From positions 310,001 through 374,000 of the forward strand of contig JAHBXQ010000001.1 of NCBI GenBank assembly GCA_019636345.1: DNA of 64,000 nt, given 5' to 3'. The notes beneath the pieces were generated by a model, which saw only the letters and a list, made by a program, of their open reading frames with translations, searched no databases and had not been told where the DNA came from. Positions 44,238 to 52,770 of this stretch are shown piece after piece. Within the stretch, counting starts at the first letter, position 1. The number at the start of each line of letters is the position of its first letter. Both the position numbers and the translations under genes were made by a program. Source of the DNA: Pirellulales bacterium (GTDB lineage: Bacteria; Planctomycetota; Planctomycetia; Pirellulales; Lacipirellulaceae).

Positions 44238-45407
44238 CTAAATTGCCTTGATTGCTTCCACAACCGGGAGCCGCATTGCCTTCGCCGCCGGAGGAATCGC
44301 TCCCACGACGCCCAGGAGCGCCGCAACGGTGCAGGCCACCGAGATGCCGACGCTATCGACGCGCAGCATGAACGCGCCCATCGTGAACCGCACAGCGGCC
44401 CCATCGACCAACAGCAGCCCCAATACGCATGCTACTAGGGCGGCAGCACACGCGAGCAGCGTCGCTTCTTGAACGAGCGTGAGCAGGATCGCGCGCCGCC
44501 GAAAGCCCATCGCCTGCAGCGTCGCCAGTTCGCGTATGCGGCCCACCACTGCGCCGTACATAGTGTTCAGCCCGGCAAAGATACCGGAACCTGCCACCAG
44601 CGCGACTACAACCCAACCCAACATGCGAACCGGTTTGTAGTGCTTCTGCAGAGCGGCGTAGTAAGCACTTTCGGCCACCGCTTTCAGCTCCAAGTCGACG
44701 CGTTCTTTACAGAACATGTCGATATCGGCGACCTGTTGAGGTGACTCCATGGCGACCGCGACCAGGCTCAGGTCTTGGCGTTTGAGCGTCGTTTGCAAGT
44801 CCGCGAGCGGGGCCCACACCTCCGACTCAAACGCTGAGCCAGCGGCCGTGAACCTCCCGCTGACCTTCCACATCTTGCCGTCGAATGCGATCTCGCTGCC
44901 AACTGCCAGGTCCTCGTCTCGTGCTCCTAGCTTGGAATGTGCGAGGCGACCTACCAAGACTTCGCCTGCCTGCGGCCAACTGCCTTCCACAATCTGAACC
45001 CGGTCACGCACCAAGGGGGCGCTTGTCGTGACCCCTCTGACCAATCCCATCCCAGGTTCTTCAAGGCCTTCTGTCGTGATCCGCGTGCCCAAGTACAACT
45101 CCGGCGAGATGTACTCGACGCCGTGACCTTGACGAACGCCATCGACGCTCGCTGAAAGCAGTGAGGCCGTGCTGCCTGGAATCGACGAGTTCTCAATGTC
45201 CGCCGCAGACGACAGCGAATACACGAGCACCACGTTGGGATTGCCGGTTGCCGAGAGAGACTTCTCCAGACCGCGAATGAATCCCACGACTACTAGCACC
45301 AGCAGCACGACGATCGTCAGACCGCCGAACGTCAATGCGCTGCGGGAGGGGCGGCGGAACAGGTTCCGCACGCCATAGTCCCAGGGCAGGAGTTTTGATG
45401 CGAGCAT
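44238..45407 (-). CDS. ABC transporter permease (MacB/FtsX-like), permease 2
   Basis: 389 aa. N-terminal helix (SALTFGGLTIVVLLVLVVVGF), extracytoplasmic domain, then three helices including GWVVVALVAGSGIFAGLNTM and VALLGVVGAIPPAAKAM. It also carries the coupling-helix pattern ATLQAMGFRRRAILLTLVQE. Two related permeases with one ATPase suggest a heterodimer such as LolCE. ATG 45407 is chosen because GGAGA precedes it; a longer frame to 45524 is not supported. Same direction as the other genes of the block. Confidence 0.9.
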   Translation of the reverse strand: MLASKLLPWDYGVRNLFRRPSRSALTFGGLTIVVLLVLVVVGFIRGLEKSLSATGNPNVVLVYSLSSAADIENSSIPGSTASLLSASVDGVRQGHGVEYISPELYLGTRITTEGLEEPGMGLVRGVTTSAPLVRDRVQIVEGSWPQAGEVLVGRLAHSKLGARDEDLAVGSEIAFDGKMWKVSGRFTAAGSAFESEVWAPLADLQTTLKRQDLSLVAVAMESPQQVADIDMFCKERVDLELKAVAESAYYAALQKHYKPVRMLGWVVVALVAGSGIFAGLNTMYGAVVGRIRELATLQAMGFRRRAILLTLVQEATLLACAAALVACVLGLLLVDGAAVRFTMGAFMLRVDSVGISVACTVAALLGVVGAIPPAAKAMRLPVVEAIKAI

Positions 45408-45444
45408 GGTGAGAGTCTCCAATTGGCAGCCGACGCGGCTGCCT

Positions 45445-45969
45445 CTATTTGCGAATGAACACGCGGTTGGCGAGCATCGAAAAATTGCCGCTCTTGTCTT
45501 TCTTGGCGGTGCCTTCGACCACAACCATGTCGGACTCCTTCAGGCCGAGCAGCTTGCGTGAATCGACCGGCACCACCTGCCCGCCGGCGTCCACGACCTT
45601 CACCAGCGTCGTGCAAGCCAGACGTTCCGTGGCGCAGCAATCGCCCGTGCAGAGTTCGCCCTCAGCAGAGTCTTCCCCTTCGGCAACCACTGACATCGAT
45701 GCGTCGAGCAGCATGAACGCCGCCCGGCCGTCGATCCACGGATTGGCTGAGCCGCCGACACGACCGACAAGCACCAAGGGCGCACCATCCTCGGCGGACT
45801 CGCGGGCAGCAATGACGCCCACTGCGCCGTCGGGTTCTGCGCTCAGCAGGAATTGCGTTCCATCAATGTCAGATTGCGCGGTCGACTCCTCAGCTGGCGT
45901 GCTGCCGCAACCGGAAAGGCCAACCAACGTAGAGGCTAATGCCAAGAGTGCTAGGTATGTCCAATTCAT
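45445..45969 (-). CDS. Lipoprotein with Cys-rich segment
   Basis: 174 aa. Lipobox after a hydrophobic stretch (TYLALLALASTLVGLSGCGS). The mature part has a small-barrel look (LVLVGRVGGSANPWIDGRAAFM, later VVVEGTAKKDKSGNFSMLANRVFI), reminiscent of OB-fold periplasmic domains, with a cysteine cluster LCTGDCCATERLACTTL in the middle that may bind metal. The start overlaps the stop of the double-HMA gene (ATGA), so both are coupled. Family not recognised. Confidence 0.78.
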   Translation of the reverse strand: MNWTYLALLALASTLVGLSGCGSTPAEESTAQSDIDGTQFLLSAEPDGAVGVIAARESAEDGAPLVLVGRVGGSANPWIDGRAAFMLLDASMSVVAEGEDSAEGELCTGDCCATERLACTTLVKVVDAGGQVVPVDSRKLLGLKESDMVVVEGTAKKDKSGNFSMLANRVFIRK

Positions 45970-46661
45970 CTTTGGATTCCTCCATTTATGAGTTGTTGAG
46001 CTTGATGGTTTGACTTCGGCGCGGCTTCAGTGGCCCAGGAAATCGCCAAAGTTCCGTAGTTTCCACGAATCGCGACCGGACGTTCCTTGGCTGCGGAGAC
46101 CGCATCGATTACGAGCCACGGAGAGACCGGCGTTTTCGGGTTCGTTTCGACTATCAAGGTCTCGCGCTCCATATCGACACTCACCTTAGTAACCCCTTTC
46201 AGGCCGTAGAGCTGAGCTGCGATCTTTTGAGCGCATCCCTTGCAATGCAGGTTATCAATGACGATATGCTGCGTGGCCCCCATCTGCTGAACAGCGCGCA
46301 GTTCCTGTTCGTTCTGCGGACGAACGATTTGATACGCGGCGGTTGACGTGCTCAACGAGGTGGGACCTCCGTCCCCTTGCTCGACGGCGTGCCAGATGCG
46401 CCCCAGCGTCGTTGCGCTTGGGACGGGCAGCGTGACGTTCACCGTGTGCGTCGAGAGGTCAACTCCTACTGATTTGACGCCCTTGAGCGTGTAGAGCTGG
46501 CCAGAAACCTTCTGGGCGCAGCCTTTGCAGCACATTTTTTCTGCGATGACCTGTACTTCGCTATCTCCCGGTGGGAGTGCGGCCGTTTGGGCGAAGCCGG
46601 TTGAAGATGCGGCGGCGATCGTGATGGCTGCTGCAATCAGGTAATTGGTATTTATGCGCAT
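45966..46661 (-). CDS. Periplasmic protein with two heavy-metal-associated domains
   Basis: 231 aa. Signal peptide at the N-terminus (LIAAAITIAAASSTGFAQT). Two copies of an HMA domain follow: the first with KMCCKGCAQKVSGQLYTLKG, the second with HCKGCAQKIAAQLYGLKG. The CxxC of classic HMA domains appears as CKGC in both. Such domains bind Cu+, Ag+ or Hg2+-type ions and pass them on. The two copies are about 40 percent alike, so they look like an internal duplication. It is likely a metal chaperone or sensor for the ABC or RND exporters. Confidence 0.88.
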   Translation of the reverse strand: MRINTNYLIAAAITIAAASSTGFAQTAALPPGDSEVQVIAEKMCCKGCAQKVSGQLYTLKGVKSVGVDLSTHTVNVTLPVPSATTLGRIWHAVEQGDGGPTSLSTSTAAYQIVRPQNEQELRAVQQMGATQHIVIDNLHCKGCAQKIAAQLYGLKGVTKVSVDMERETLIVETNPKTPVSPWLVIDAVSAAKERPVAIRGNYGTLAISWATEAAPKSNHQAQQLINGGIQR

Positions 46662-46831
46662 AGCTCCTCCATGGAATTGATGTGGATACTCCTGGCGGCC
46701 GCATGCCTACGCGCTGAGCGCAGGGGCAACCGAAGGTGGGAAGACGACAGATGCCTGACAGCGACAGGTCACCTAACAGCGACCGATCAGGCTTGCATAG
46801 CGCAGGCAGAGTGCCCCGCGCAGAAGAGAAC

Positions 46832-47296
46832 TCAAATCAAGAAGCGGCAAAACTTCGCGCAGCGCCGAAGGGCCGATTCGTCATCCAGATTAGGAGGCGC
46901 GGACCAAGTTACGAACGCCGAATGATCGGACGCACCGCCGGGAACAAGGTCATTGCTAATAGCAAAGATGCCGACGAACGCCAATTCAAAGGGCTTGTCG
47001 AACGATCTCGGCAACTCGAATGGCTGCGGGACCTGATGGCACCAGCAGCTATCGGGGCAAGGGCATGAATCGTGGCGATGCTGGTGCTCTTGATCTTGCT
47101 GAGGTGCCGGCTCCTCGTCTGAATCACAAACATGCTTGTGACAGCAAGATTCAGGCTCGGCCGAGCTAGCAACCCCACCTGTGCCGCAAGCCCCAAGGGC
47201 GCAATAAAGCCCAGCATTCTGGGCCAGCGTCGACAATGATAGCAGGATCGCCGCGACGGCGATTTGCTGCTTCAGATTGTCGACACGTGGAAACAT
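46832..47296 (-). CDS. His/Cys-rich secreted protein
   Basis: About 154 aa, first gene of the metal block on this strand. A signal peptide (QIAVAAILLSLSTLAQNAGL) is followed by YCALGACG, then CCHKHVCD, then a QDQEHQHRHDSCPCPDSCWCHQ stretch; metal binding is likely. The tail (SFDKPFELAFVGIFAISNDL) is hydrophobic. It shares the layout of the 38659 protein (signal, Cys/His cluster, longer tail). ATG 47296 is preferred over TTG 47308. Confidence 0.65.
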   Translation of the reverse strand: MFPRVDNLKQQIAVAAILLSLSTLAQNAGLYCALGACGTGGVASSAEPESCCHKHVCDSDEEPAPQQDQEHQHRHDSCPCPDSCWCHQVPQPFELPRSFDKPFELAFVGIFAISNDLVPGGASDHSAFVTWSAPPNLDDESALRRCAKFCRFLI

Positions 47297-47692
47297 GGGT
47301 AAGCCCAAACGAACTTCTGACTACGACTACAGTGAGTAGTACTCGGCAACTTCGAGCTAATCAGTTTATCCGAAACGGCTTCTGGCCGCAAAGTCAACCC
47401 GGAACGCCTAAAATGGCGGTGCAATCATCCCCCCTTGAGTAGATGTAAGGACGTGGTTACGGCGTAAGGTCCAAGTCTGGGCCTCGCTGCAAAGCCCCGC
47501 GCAGGCGACCACAGTGGAGCTGACGCCTCTAGCAGTTTGCTGAGCCGCGAACTAAGCGAAGTTGCATCGACTTCGCGGACTTTGGCCTCGGGCGAACTCG
47601 CTGAGGTGGCTCCCACCGCCGCTTTCCGACCAGTAGAAGCGTCAAGTCTCTATCGAGGCGGTGACCAGGCAGCAATCGTTGTATAGGGAGGG
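47297..47692. other. Intergenic stretch between metal genes and integrase
   Basis: 396 bp with no convincing gene. It must hold the promoter of the metal block, which lacks any visible regulator gene, and the 3' end of the integrase transcript. No clear hairpin stands out. Confidence 0.4.
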
Positions 47693-48904
47693 TCAGCTCG
47701 CCAGGTTCTTCCTGACCCACTCGACTACAGGCTTGTCCTCGGGCGATACGGGCTTCATGTAGACGTCGGCCATCTGCGAACTCGCGGAGTGACCCAGCCA
47801 GCGTCGCATCGCTCCAATAGAGCAACCCGGACGCGACCCGAACTCGGTCGCTCCGAGGTGGCGCAAGACGTAGAATCCTCCCAGGCCATCTCCCGCGGCG
47901 CCAAGGTCATCACGCAGCCCGCCCCACCACTGCGCAACCGAGTCCGTATTGTCGTGGACAAGCGGCTGGAGCTTTCGCGTCAGGAACATCAACTCGCCCG
48001 ATGACCGCTTTGCGGACTTGAGATAGGCGGCGATCGACTTCCACACGAGCGGCGGCGTCTCGCCATAGCGATCGACCCCGGTCTTGCCGCGACGTAGGTC
48101 GTAGCTCTTGCGGTCAATCTGGCCGACCCGTACTGCGGCAAGGTCTCTCTGACCGAATCCGCATCCGATGGCCATCCAGACCATTGCGGTCTCGCGAACA
48201 CCGCAGGCCTTGAGAACCAGCTTGAGTTGCTTGAGCGACGGCAGCGTCCGCTTCACGGCTGGCTTGCCGTGCAAGCGGTCGCGCGAGTCCCAGTTCCACG
48301 TTAGCATCTGACTGCCGTGCTCCGGCCGCCCGGCTCGGTCGATTATCGTCTTCAAGAATCGCATCCGCTTGGAGACCTGAGAATGCGAGTAGCCTGATTC
48401 GACAAGCGACCGGTTGTACGCCTCGACGTCTAGCATCTGGAGGTCGGCCAACTCCATCCGCCCGACGGCGCCGTTACCGTACCGGGAATTCAGGTAAGCC
48501 AAGAACTCCTTGGAATAAAGCTGCCTTCGCTCGTAAAGGTTCTTCGTGATCGTGCCCGGCCGTCGTGGCTCACTCTCAGACCTCACGCGAGCCTCCTCGA
48601 AGTGCAGAAGGCTCGACGCAACGTGTAGCAAGCTACCCGTCCGCACATCAGATTGCACCAGCCGAGCTTTCTGAGCCGCCGGGTTCGGCCTTGGACGCGT
48701 CTTCTTCTCGGGAACCACTCCCTGGAGGAACGAAGCGACCCAGTCGTGGTACTGCTTCTCGGCCTCGCCCTTGCTGGCGGCATCGAAGCGATGCTTGCGG
48801 GGCGTCCCCGTGGCGGGGTCGCGGTACGATACGTGCCAACCGATTCCACGGGTCTCGGTATATTTGAGCTGCGGCACACGCCGCTTGCGGGTCTTGCCTT
48901 GCAT
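47693..48904 (-). CDS. Tyrosine recombinase (integrase) of the element
   Basis: About 403 aa. The N-terminal part has YTETRGIGWHVSYRDPATG and a core-binding region (RRQLYSKEFLAYLNSRYGNG; SQVSKRMRFLKTIIDRAGR). The catalytic domain has the first Arg in FGQRDLAAVRVG, the VLRHLGATEF box (third catalytic Arg), LGHSASSQMADVYM with nucleophile Tyr near the end, matching the R-x-x-x-Y family. It reads away from the right att site, which starts 125 bp upstream. ATG 48904 lacks a clear ribosome-binding site; a TTG at 48964 falls within the repeats described below. It probably inserts the element into tRNA-Ile2(CAU). Confidence 0.9.
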   Translation of the reverse strand: MQGKTRKRRVPQLKYTETRGIGWHVSYRDPATGTPRKHRFDAASKGEAEKQYHDWVASFLQGVVPEKKTRPRPNPAAQKARLVQSDVRTGSLLHVASSLLHFEEARVRSESEPRRPGTITKNLYERRQLYSKEFLAYLNSRYGNGAVGRMELADLQMLDVEAYNRSLVESGYSHSQVSKRMRFLKTIIDRAGRPEHGSQMLTWNWDSRDRLHGKPAVKRTLPSLKQLKLVLKACGVRETAMVWMAIGCGFGQRDLAAVRVGQIDRKSYDLRRGKTGVDRYGETPPLVWKSIAAYLKSAKRSSGELMFLTRKLQPLVHDNTDSVAQWWGGLRDDLGAAGDGLGGFYVLRHLGATEFGSRPGCSIGAMRRWLGHSASSQMADVYMKPVSPEDKPVVEWVRKNLAS

Positions 48905-48947
48905 GGTCTGGCCATCCCGACGGAGGAAGCTTCGGGGCGAGTCACTA

Positions 48948-48987
48948 CCAGAAATGTAGTGCAAAACCGGCCAGAAATGTAGTGCAA
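48948..48987. repeat. Tandem 17-bp direct repeats between integrase and att site
   Basis: CCAGAAATGTAGTGCAA occurs at 48948-48964 and again at 48971-48987, 23 bp apart centre to centre. They lie between the integrase start and the tRNA fragment and could be arm-type binding sites of the integrase or of an excision factor, or operator sites for int. Confidence 0.7.
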
Positions 48988-49024
48988 GACCACTATTCTC
49001 CGTGAAAGAGATGCGTCAGCATGT

Positions 49025-49068
49025 GACTCATAATCCCTTGGTCGTAGGTTCGAATCCTACCCGGACTA
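49025..49068 (+). tRNA. 3' fragment of tRNA-Ile2(CAU), right attachment site
   Basis: Starts with GACTCATAATCCC and includes the anticodon CAT, the 3' side of the anticodon stem, a full T arm (GTAGG TTCGAAT CCTAC) and acceptor 3' strand CCGGACT plus A73. The sequence before 49025 does not pair with it, so the 5' half is missing. The 16 bp CATAATCCCTTGGTCG at 49029-49044 is identical to 28937-28952. This marks the integrase's right junction (attR) and the end of mobile DNA. Confidence 0.8.
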
Positions 49069-49217
49069 CTCGTCGAGATCGGCTGGAACTTGGCGCGGGC
49101 CGCGGACGCGTTTGGCCGCGCTGACGGCGCCGACGCAGCGTCACGCCCGATGAAAAGACGTTGCGGCGGGGCCCCGACATCGAGGCCCCGCCGCACCACG
49201 TGCAGTTCGTGATTGCG

Positions 49218-50474
49218 TCAGATCGAACGTCGTCTCCGCCGGGCGGCGATTCCTGCCAGCCCCAGGCCGGCCAGCCAGATTGTCGCCGGTTCGGGGATGT
49301 AGGGGTCGGGGACGTCGATCGGGTCCCCGGTGAGCGTGCCGACCGCTTCGATCGCGTCGATGTCCTCGAACTCCACGCCGAACCTCCCGCGAATGTCGAA
49401 GGCGGTGTCCCACAAGTGGCCGCCGTGCGACAGGAACGCGCCGACGATTCCGCCGGCCGCGTCGAAGTAGGCGTGGATGATCTCGCCGCCGTCGATGCCG
49501 ACGGCGTCGATCGGGTCGATGCTGAACAGGATCTCGTCGCCGGGAGCGAACAGTCCATGGGCCGCGATCGGTCCCAAGTCTCGTGCCATCAGGGCATCGA
49601 GATCAATCAAGTCGCGAATCTCCCTCGGGAACGCGGCCCCCGGGCCCAGGAAAGCGTGTTCGACCGCCGCGACGACGTCCGCGTGCAGCACCCAGGGGGC
49701 GATGGCTTTGGCGGCGATGTCGTAGGCCCAGACGGAGACGCCCGAAGCAGAATCGTTGTCAAGCGAGAACCGATCGGAGTCGGCGACATGCAAGCCTCCG
49801 AGATAGCCCTCGACGACCACATTGCCGCCGGGCAGATGCGTGGGGGGCTCGGGCCCCCACACTTCCAGGCCATCGAGGTCGAACACGGGGTGATGATTGA
49901 CGCCCGGCCCGGGGCCCGGGGGATGGGCGATGCCAAGCGTTTCGGCATCGGCCCAGATGCCGAAGGCGCCGGTTGGATCTTCCCACCAGACATGCACGCC
50001 GCCGACAACGCTCGTGTCGAGGGTCGACGAGAACAACAGCGACGCTTTGTTCTCAATCACTTCGCGAAACAAAAAGTCGCCCCGATTGGCGATTGCGTCG
50101 ACTTGTCCCTGAGGAAAGTTGAACCCCGGCACGCCGAAATCGAACGCGTCGTTCGAACCGCTGTTGCCGCCCCCCACGCCGGCGCGGGGAATGCCGTCCC
50201 ACGACACCACCTGCAGCGGGTCGGGGGCGCCGAACGCGTCGTGATCGTCGAAGCTGACGATCCGCGGATCGGTTCCCGGGATGCCGCGGTTGTGCGAATA
50301 CTCTTTGCCGATCACGACATGCGCCGGCGTTGCGCCGGTTCCGCCGATGAAGATCCCTGCGGGGAAAGGGACCGTCGTGTAGTAATCGCCCGCCCAAGCC
50401 GGCATGGCGGCGCCGGCGACGCATACCGCCGCGAGCGCTTGGCGCCACCGTCCGGAAACAATGTACCGACTCAT
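49218..50474 (-). CDS. PEP-CTERM secreted protein
   Basis: 418 aa. Signal peptide (RQALAAVCVAGAAMPAWA), a Gly/Asp-rich extracellular part and the C-terminal sorting signal PEPATIWLAGLGLAGIA followed by five arginines. This protein class is typical of planctomycetes. It has no known enzymatic motif. GGGAGG lies upstream of ATG 50474. It begins just right of the attachment site, so it is probably resident chromosome rather than cargo. Confidence 0.9.
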   Translation of the reverse strand: MSRYIVSGRWRQALAAVCVAGAAMPAWAGDYYTTVPFPAGIFIGGTGATPAHVVIGKEYSHNRGIPGTDPRIVSFDDHDAFGAPDPLQVVSWDGIPRAGVGGGNSGSNDAFDFGVPGFNFPQGQVDAIANRGDFLFREVIENKASLLFSSTLDTSVVGGVHVWWEDPTGAFGIWADAETLGIAHPPGPGPGVNHHPVFDLDGLEVWGPEPPTHLPGGNVVVEGYLGGLHVADSDRFSLDNDSASGVSVWAYDIAAKAIAPWVLHADVVAAVEHAFLGPGAAFPREIRDLIDLDALMARDLGPIAAHGLFAPGDEILFSIDPIDAVGIDGGEIIHAYFDAAGGIVGAFLSHGGHLWDTAFDIRGRFGVEFEDIDAIEAVGTLTGDPIDVPDPYIPEPATIWLAGLGLAGIAARRRRRSI

Positions 50475-51012
50475 GAGACCCTCCCGTCGTCAGAGCAAGA
50501 GAAAACGATTCGCCCGGCAGGCGCACGGGCGCCGGCAAACCCCGGGCGGAGCGGCGCCATGTACGGGCCGTTCCGTCGGCGACATGCTGAACCAGACGCA
50601 TTCCACGAGAGAAGCAAGCACGGGGGTTAAAATCCGTAGCATGTTCCCCGCAACCGTCAAGCTACCGGCCCCTGCCGCGCAGTCAAGCAAATTCGCAGTA
50701 CGCGGATCGATTCTTCATCGACGAGCGCCAGCAGTCGGAGCGATCTCGCGACCCTGCGGCTGGTTGACCAATGGGAAACTACCAGCGTCCGCCGAACGAA
50801 AAGCAGACCTAAATCGTTTCCAATGAGCGGCTTGCGTCCAAGATGCCGTCGCGCGGGGCGGGCGATCCGTGCCGTCGAGACCGTCTCGAACGGGTTCCGT
50901 GGGGTTCCGTGCAACGGTCAGTTTCGGATACGCTCGCTCGGACGGAGCAGGACGGTCAAGTTTCTGCGGGCGACCTCGCTGTTTCCGCATTATTTGACAA
51001 GGAAACCCCTCG
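50475..51012. other. Intergenic region
   Basis: 538 bp without a convincing gene. A weak AAGGAAA ribosome-binding site precedes the dehydrogenase start at 51013. The divergent gap holds promoters for both neighbours; no operator is recognised. Confidence 0.4.
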
Positions 51013-52011
51013 ATGAACGTCGCCGTCTTCAGCACCAAACCGTACGATCGCCGCTTTTTCGACGCCGCCAACGGGCGGCATGGCCACGAACTGACTTATC
51101 TTGAAGCGAGGCTGAGTCCCGAGTCGGTCGCGTTGGCGGCGGGGTTCCCGGTTGTCTGCGCGTTCGTCAACGACCGGCTCGATGGTCAGACGCTCGCAGT
51201 CCTGGCCGCCCACGGCACGCAACTGGTCGCCTTGCGATGCGCGGGGTTCAACAACGTCGATCTGGCCGCCGCGAAGACGTACGGCATCGCCGTCGCCCGC
51301 GTGCCGGCCTATTCGCCCCATGCCGTGGCCGAGCACACGGTTGCGTTGTTGCTGACGCTCAACCGCCGCATCCACCGCGCGTTCAACCGGGTCCGCGAGG
51401 GGAACTTCGCGATCGACGGGCTCCTGGGATTCGATCTTCAGGGCAAGACGGTCGGAGTCTTGGGCACAGGACGCATCGGGGCCCTGGTCTGCCGGATCTT
51501 GCACGGGTTCGGGTGCCGCGTCCTGGCGTACGACGTGCATTCCAATCCCGAGTGTCTCGTCCTGGGCGTCGAGTACGTCGAGTTGCCTGAGTTGCTCGCC
51601 GCGGCGGACGTCGTCACGCTTCATTGTCCCCTGACGCCGCAGACGCACCACGTCATCGACGGCGCGGCGATCGCGCGGATGAAACCCGGCGTCACGATCG
51701 TCAACACCAGTCGCGGCCCGCTGGTCGACTCGCAGGCGGTCATCGCCGGGCTCAAGTCGGGCAAGATCGGCGCACTGGCCCTCGACGTTTACGAAGAGGA
51801 GGAGGACGTCTTCTTCGAGGATCTCTCGGACAAGGTCTTGCAAGACGACACCCTGGCGCGATTGCTCACGTTTTCCAACGTGCTGATCACTAGCCATCAG
51901 GCGTTTTTCACGCGCGAGGCGATGGAGAAGATCGCCGAGACGACCCTCGCCAACGTCAGCGGATTCGCCGCGGGACGGATCGAGCCGGCGAACTTGGTGC
52001 GGGCGCCGTGA
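51013..52011 (+). CDS. D-2-hydroxyacid dehydrogenase (D-lactate dehydrogenase-like)
   Basis: 332 aa. NAD-binding Rossmann motif [17 protein letters not shown], catalytic Arg in [11 protein letters not shown], Glu in [14 protein letters not shown] and His in [12 protein letters not shown] all present. The family reduces 2-oxoacids such as pyruvate to D-lactate with NADH; LdhA is the closest type by the YEEEE and SHQAF patterns. The chain length is usual for LdhA. It is monocistronic by spacing. No unusual feature; resident metabolic gene. Confidence 0.93.
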   Translation: MNVAVFSTKPYDRRFFDAANGRHGHELTYLEARLSPESVALAAGFPVVCAFVNDRLDGQTLAVLAAHGTQLVALRCAGFNNVDLAAAKTYGIAVARVPAYSPHAVAEHTVALLLTLNRRIHRAFNRVREGNFAIDGLLGFDLQGKTVGVLGTGRIGALVCRILHGFGCRVLAYDVHSNPECLVLGVEYVELPELLAAADVVTLHCPLTPQTHHVIDGAAIARMKPGVTIVNTSRGPLVDSQAVIAGLKSGKIGALALDVYEEEEDVFFEDLSDKVLQDDTLARLLTFSNVLITSHQAFFTREAMEKIAETTLANVSGFAAGRIEPANLVRAP

Positions 52012-52145
52012 GAAGGGCCGTGTACGCTGGCGGCTGACTGCGGTTAAGCTTTCAATGGGCGAGGCTTGGCGAGGCGAGTTCGACGGAGCCTCGCTCTCCA
52101 TGTTTGGCGCCGAATCCGCCGCCCCGCGATGGAAAGACGCGTTCG

Positions 52146-52598
52146 ATGCCGGTCTTCGATTACCGCTTTACCGTCAACGCCCCTTTGAAAGCGGTCGGCG
52201 AGTTTCATCGCGATACCAGTGCGCTGAAAACCCTCACTCCGCCGCCGACTCTCGTCCAATTGCACGACGTCGAACCGCTGGGCGAGGGGTCGACCTCGCG
52301 TTTCACGCTGTGGGTCGGACCGCTGCCGTTGCGGTGGACGGCAGTCCATCGCGGGGTCTCCGACCGCGGGTTCACCGACGTCCAGACCGAGGGCCCCGCC
52401 CTCAAGTGGGAGCACACCCACACGTTTACCCCGGTGTCGGACTCGGTGACCGAGATTCACGAGCACATCGTGTACGCGCACCGGTCGGGCTTCTGGGGAT
52501 TCGTGACCCGGCTGCTGTTCGCGCGGCCGAACCTGAGGTTGATGTTCGCTTACCGCAAGCTGGCGACGCGGAGAAGTCTGCGGCGGCCCGGCGAATGA
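52146..52598 (+). CDS. SRPBCC-fold (polyketide cyclase/START-like) protein
   Basis: 150 aa. Beginning MPVFDYRFTVNAPLKAVGEF with a helix-grip pattern (VEPLGEGSTSRFTLWVGPLPLRW, VTEIHEHIVYA), as in the SRPBCC superfamily that binds hydrophobic ligands. The exact ligand is unknown. It starts at ATG 52146, 134 bp after the dehydrogenase; no strong ribosome-binding site. Confidence 0.8.
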   Translation: MPVFDYRFTVNAPLKAVGEFHRDTSALKTLTPPPTLVQLHDVEPLGEGSTSRFTLWVGPLPLRWTAVHRGVSDRGFTDVQTEGPALKWEHTHTFTPVSDSVTEIHEHIVYAHRSGFWGFVTRLLFARPNLRLMFAYRKLATRRSLRRPGE

Positions 52599-52627
52599 TT
52601 CCCGAGTCCACCGGTTGCGACGGGTGG

Positions 52628-52654
52628 CTGGGGTCGAACGAAGTGAGCCCCCAG
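52628..52654. repeat. Short inverted repeat of intergenic type
   Basis: CTGGGG...CCCCAG arms surround GTCGAACGAAGTGAGC. It resembles small intergenic palindromes dispersed in planctomycete genomes; whether this one is repeated cannot be told from one window. Confidence 0.4.
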
Positions 52655-52770
52655 GCGATCTCCGAGGGGCTCCGCTGAACTGTGCCCCCAGGCGTCCTTC
52701 CAAGGGCGCAAACGGTATCACCACGATCCGCCGTGAAGCTTGGTTGCCGGATTCTCCGTCTCAAGCGAGA

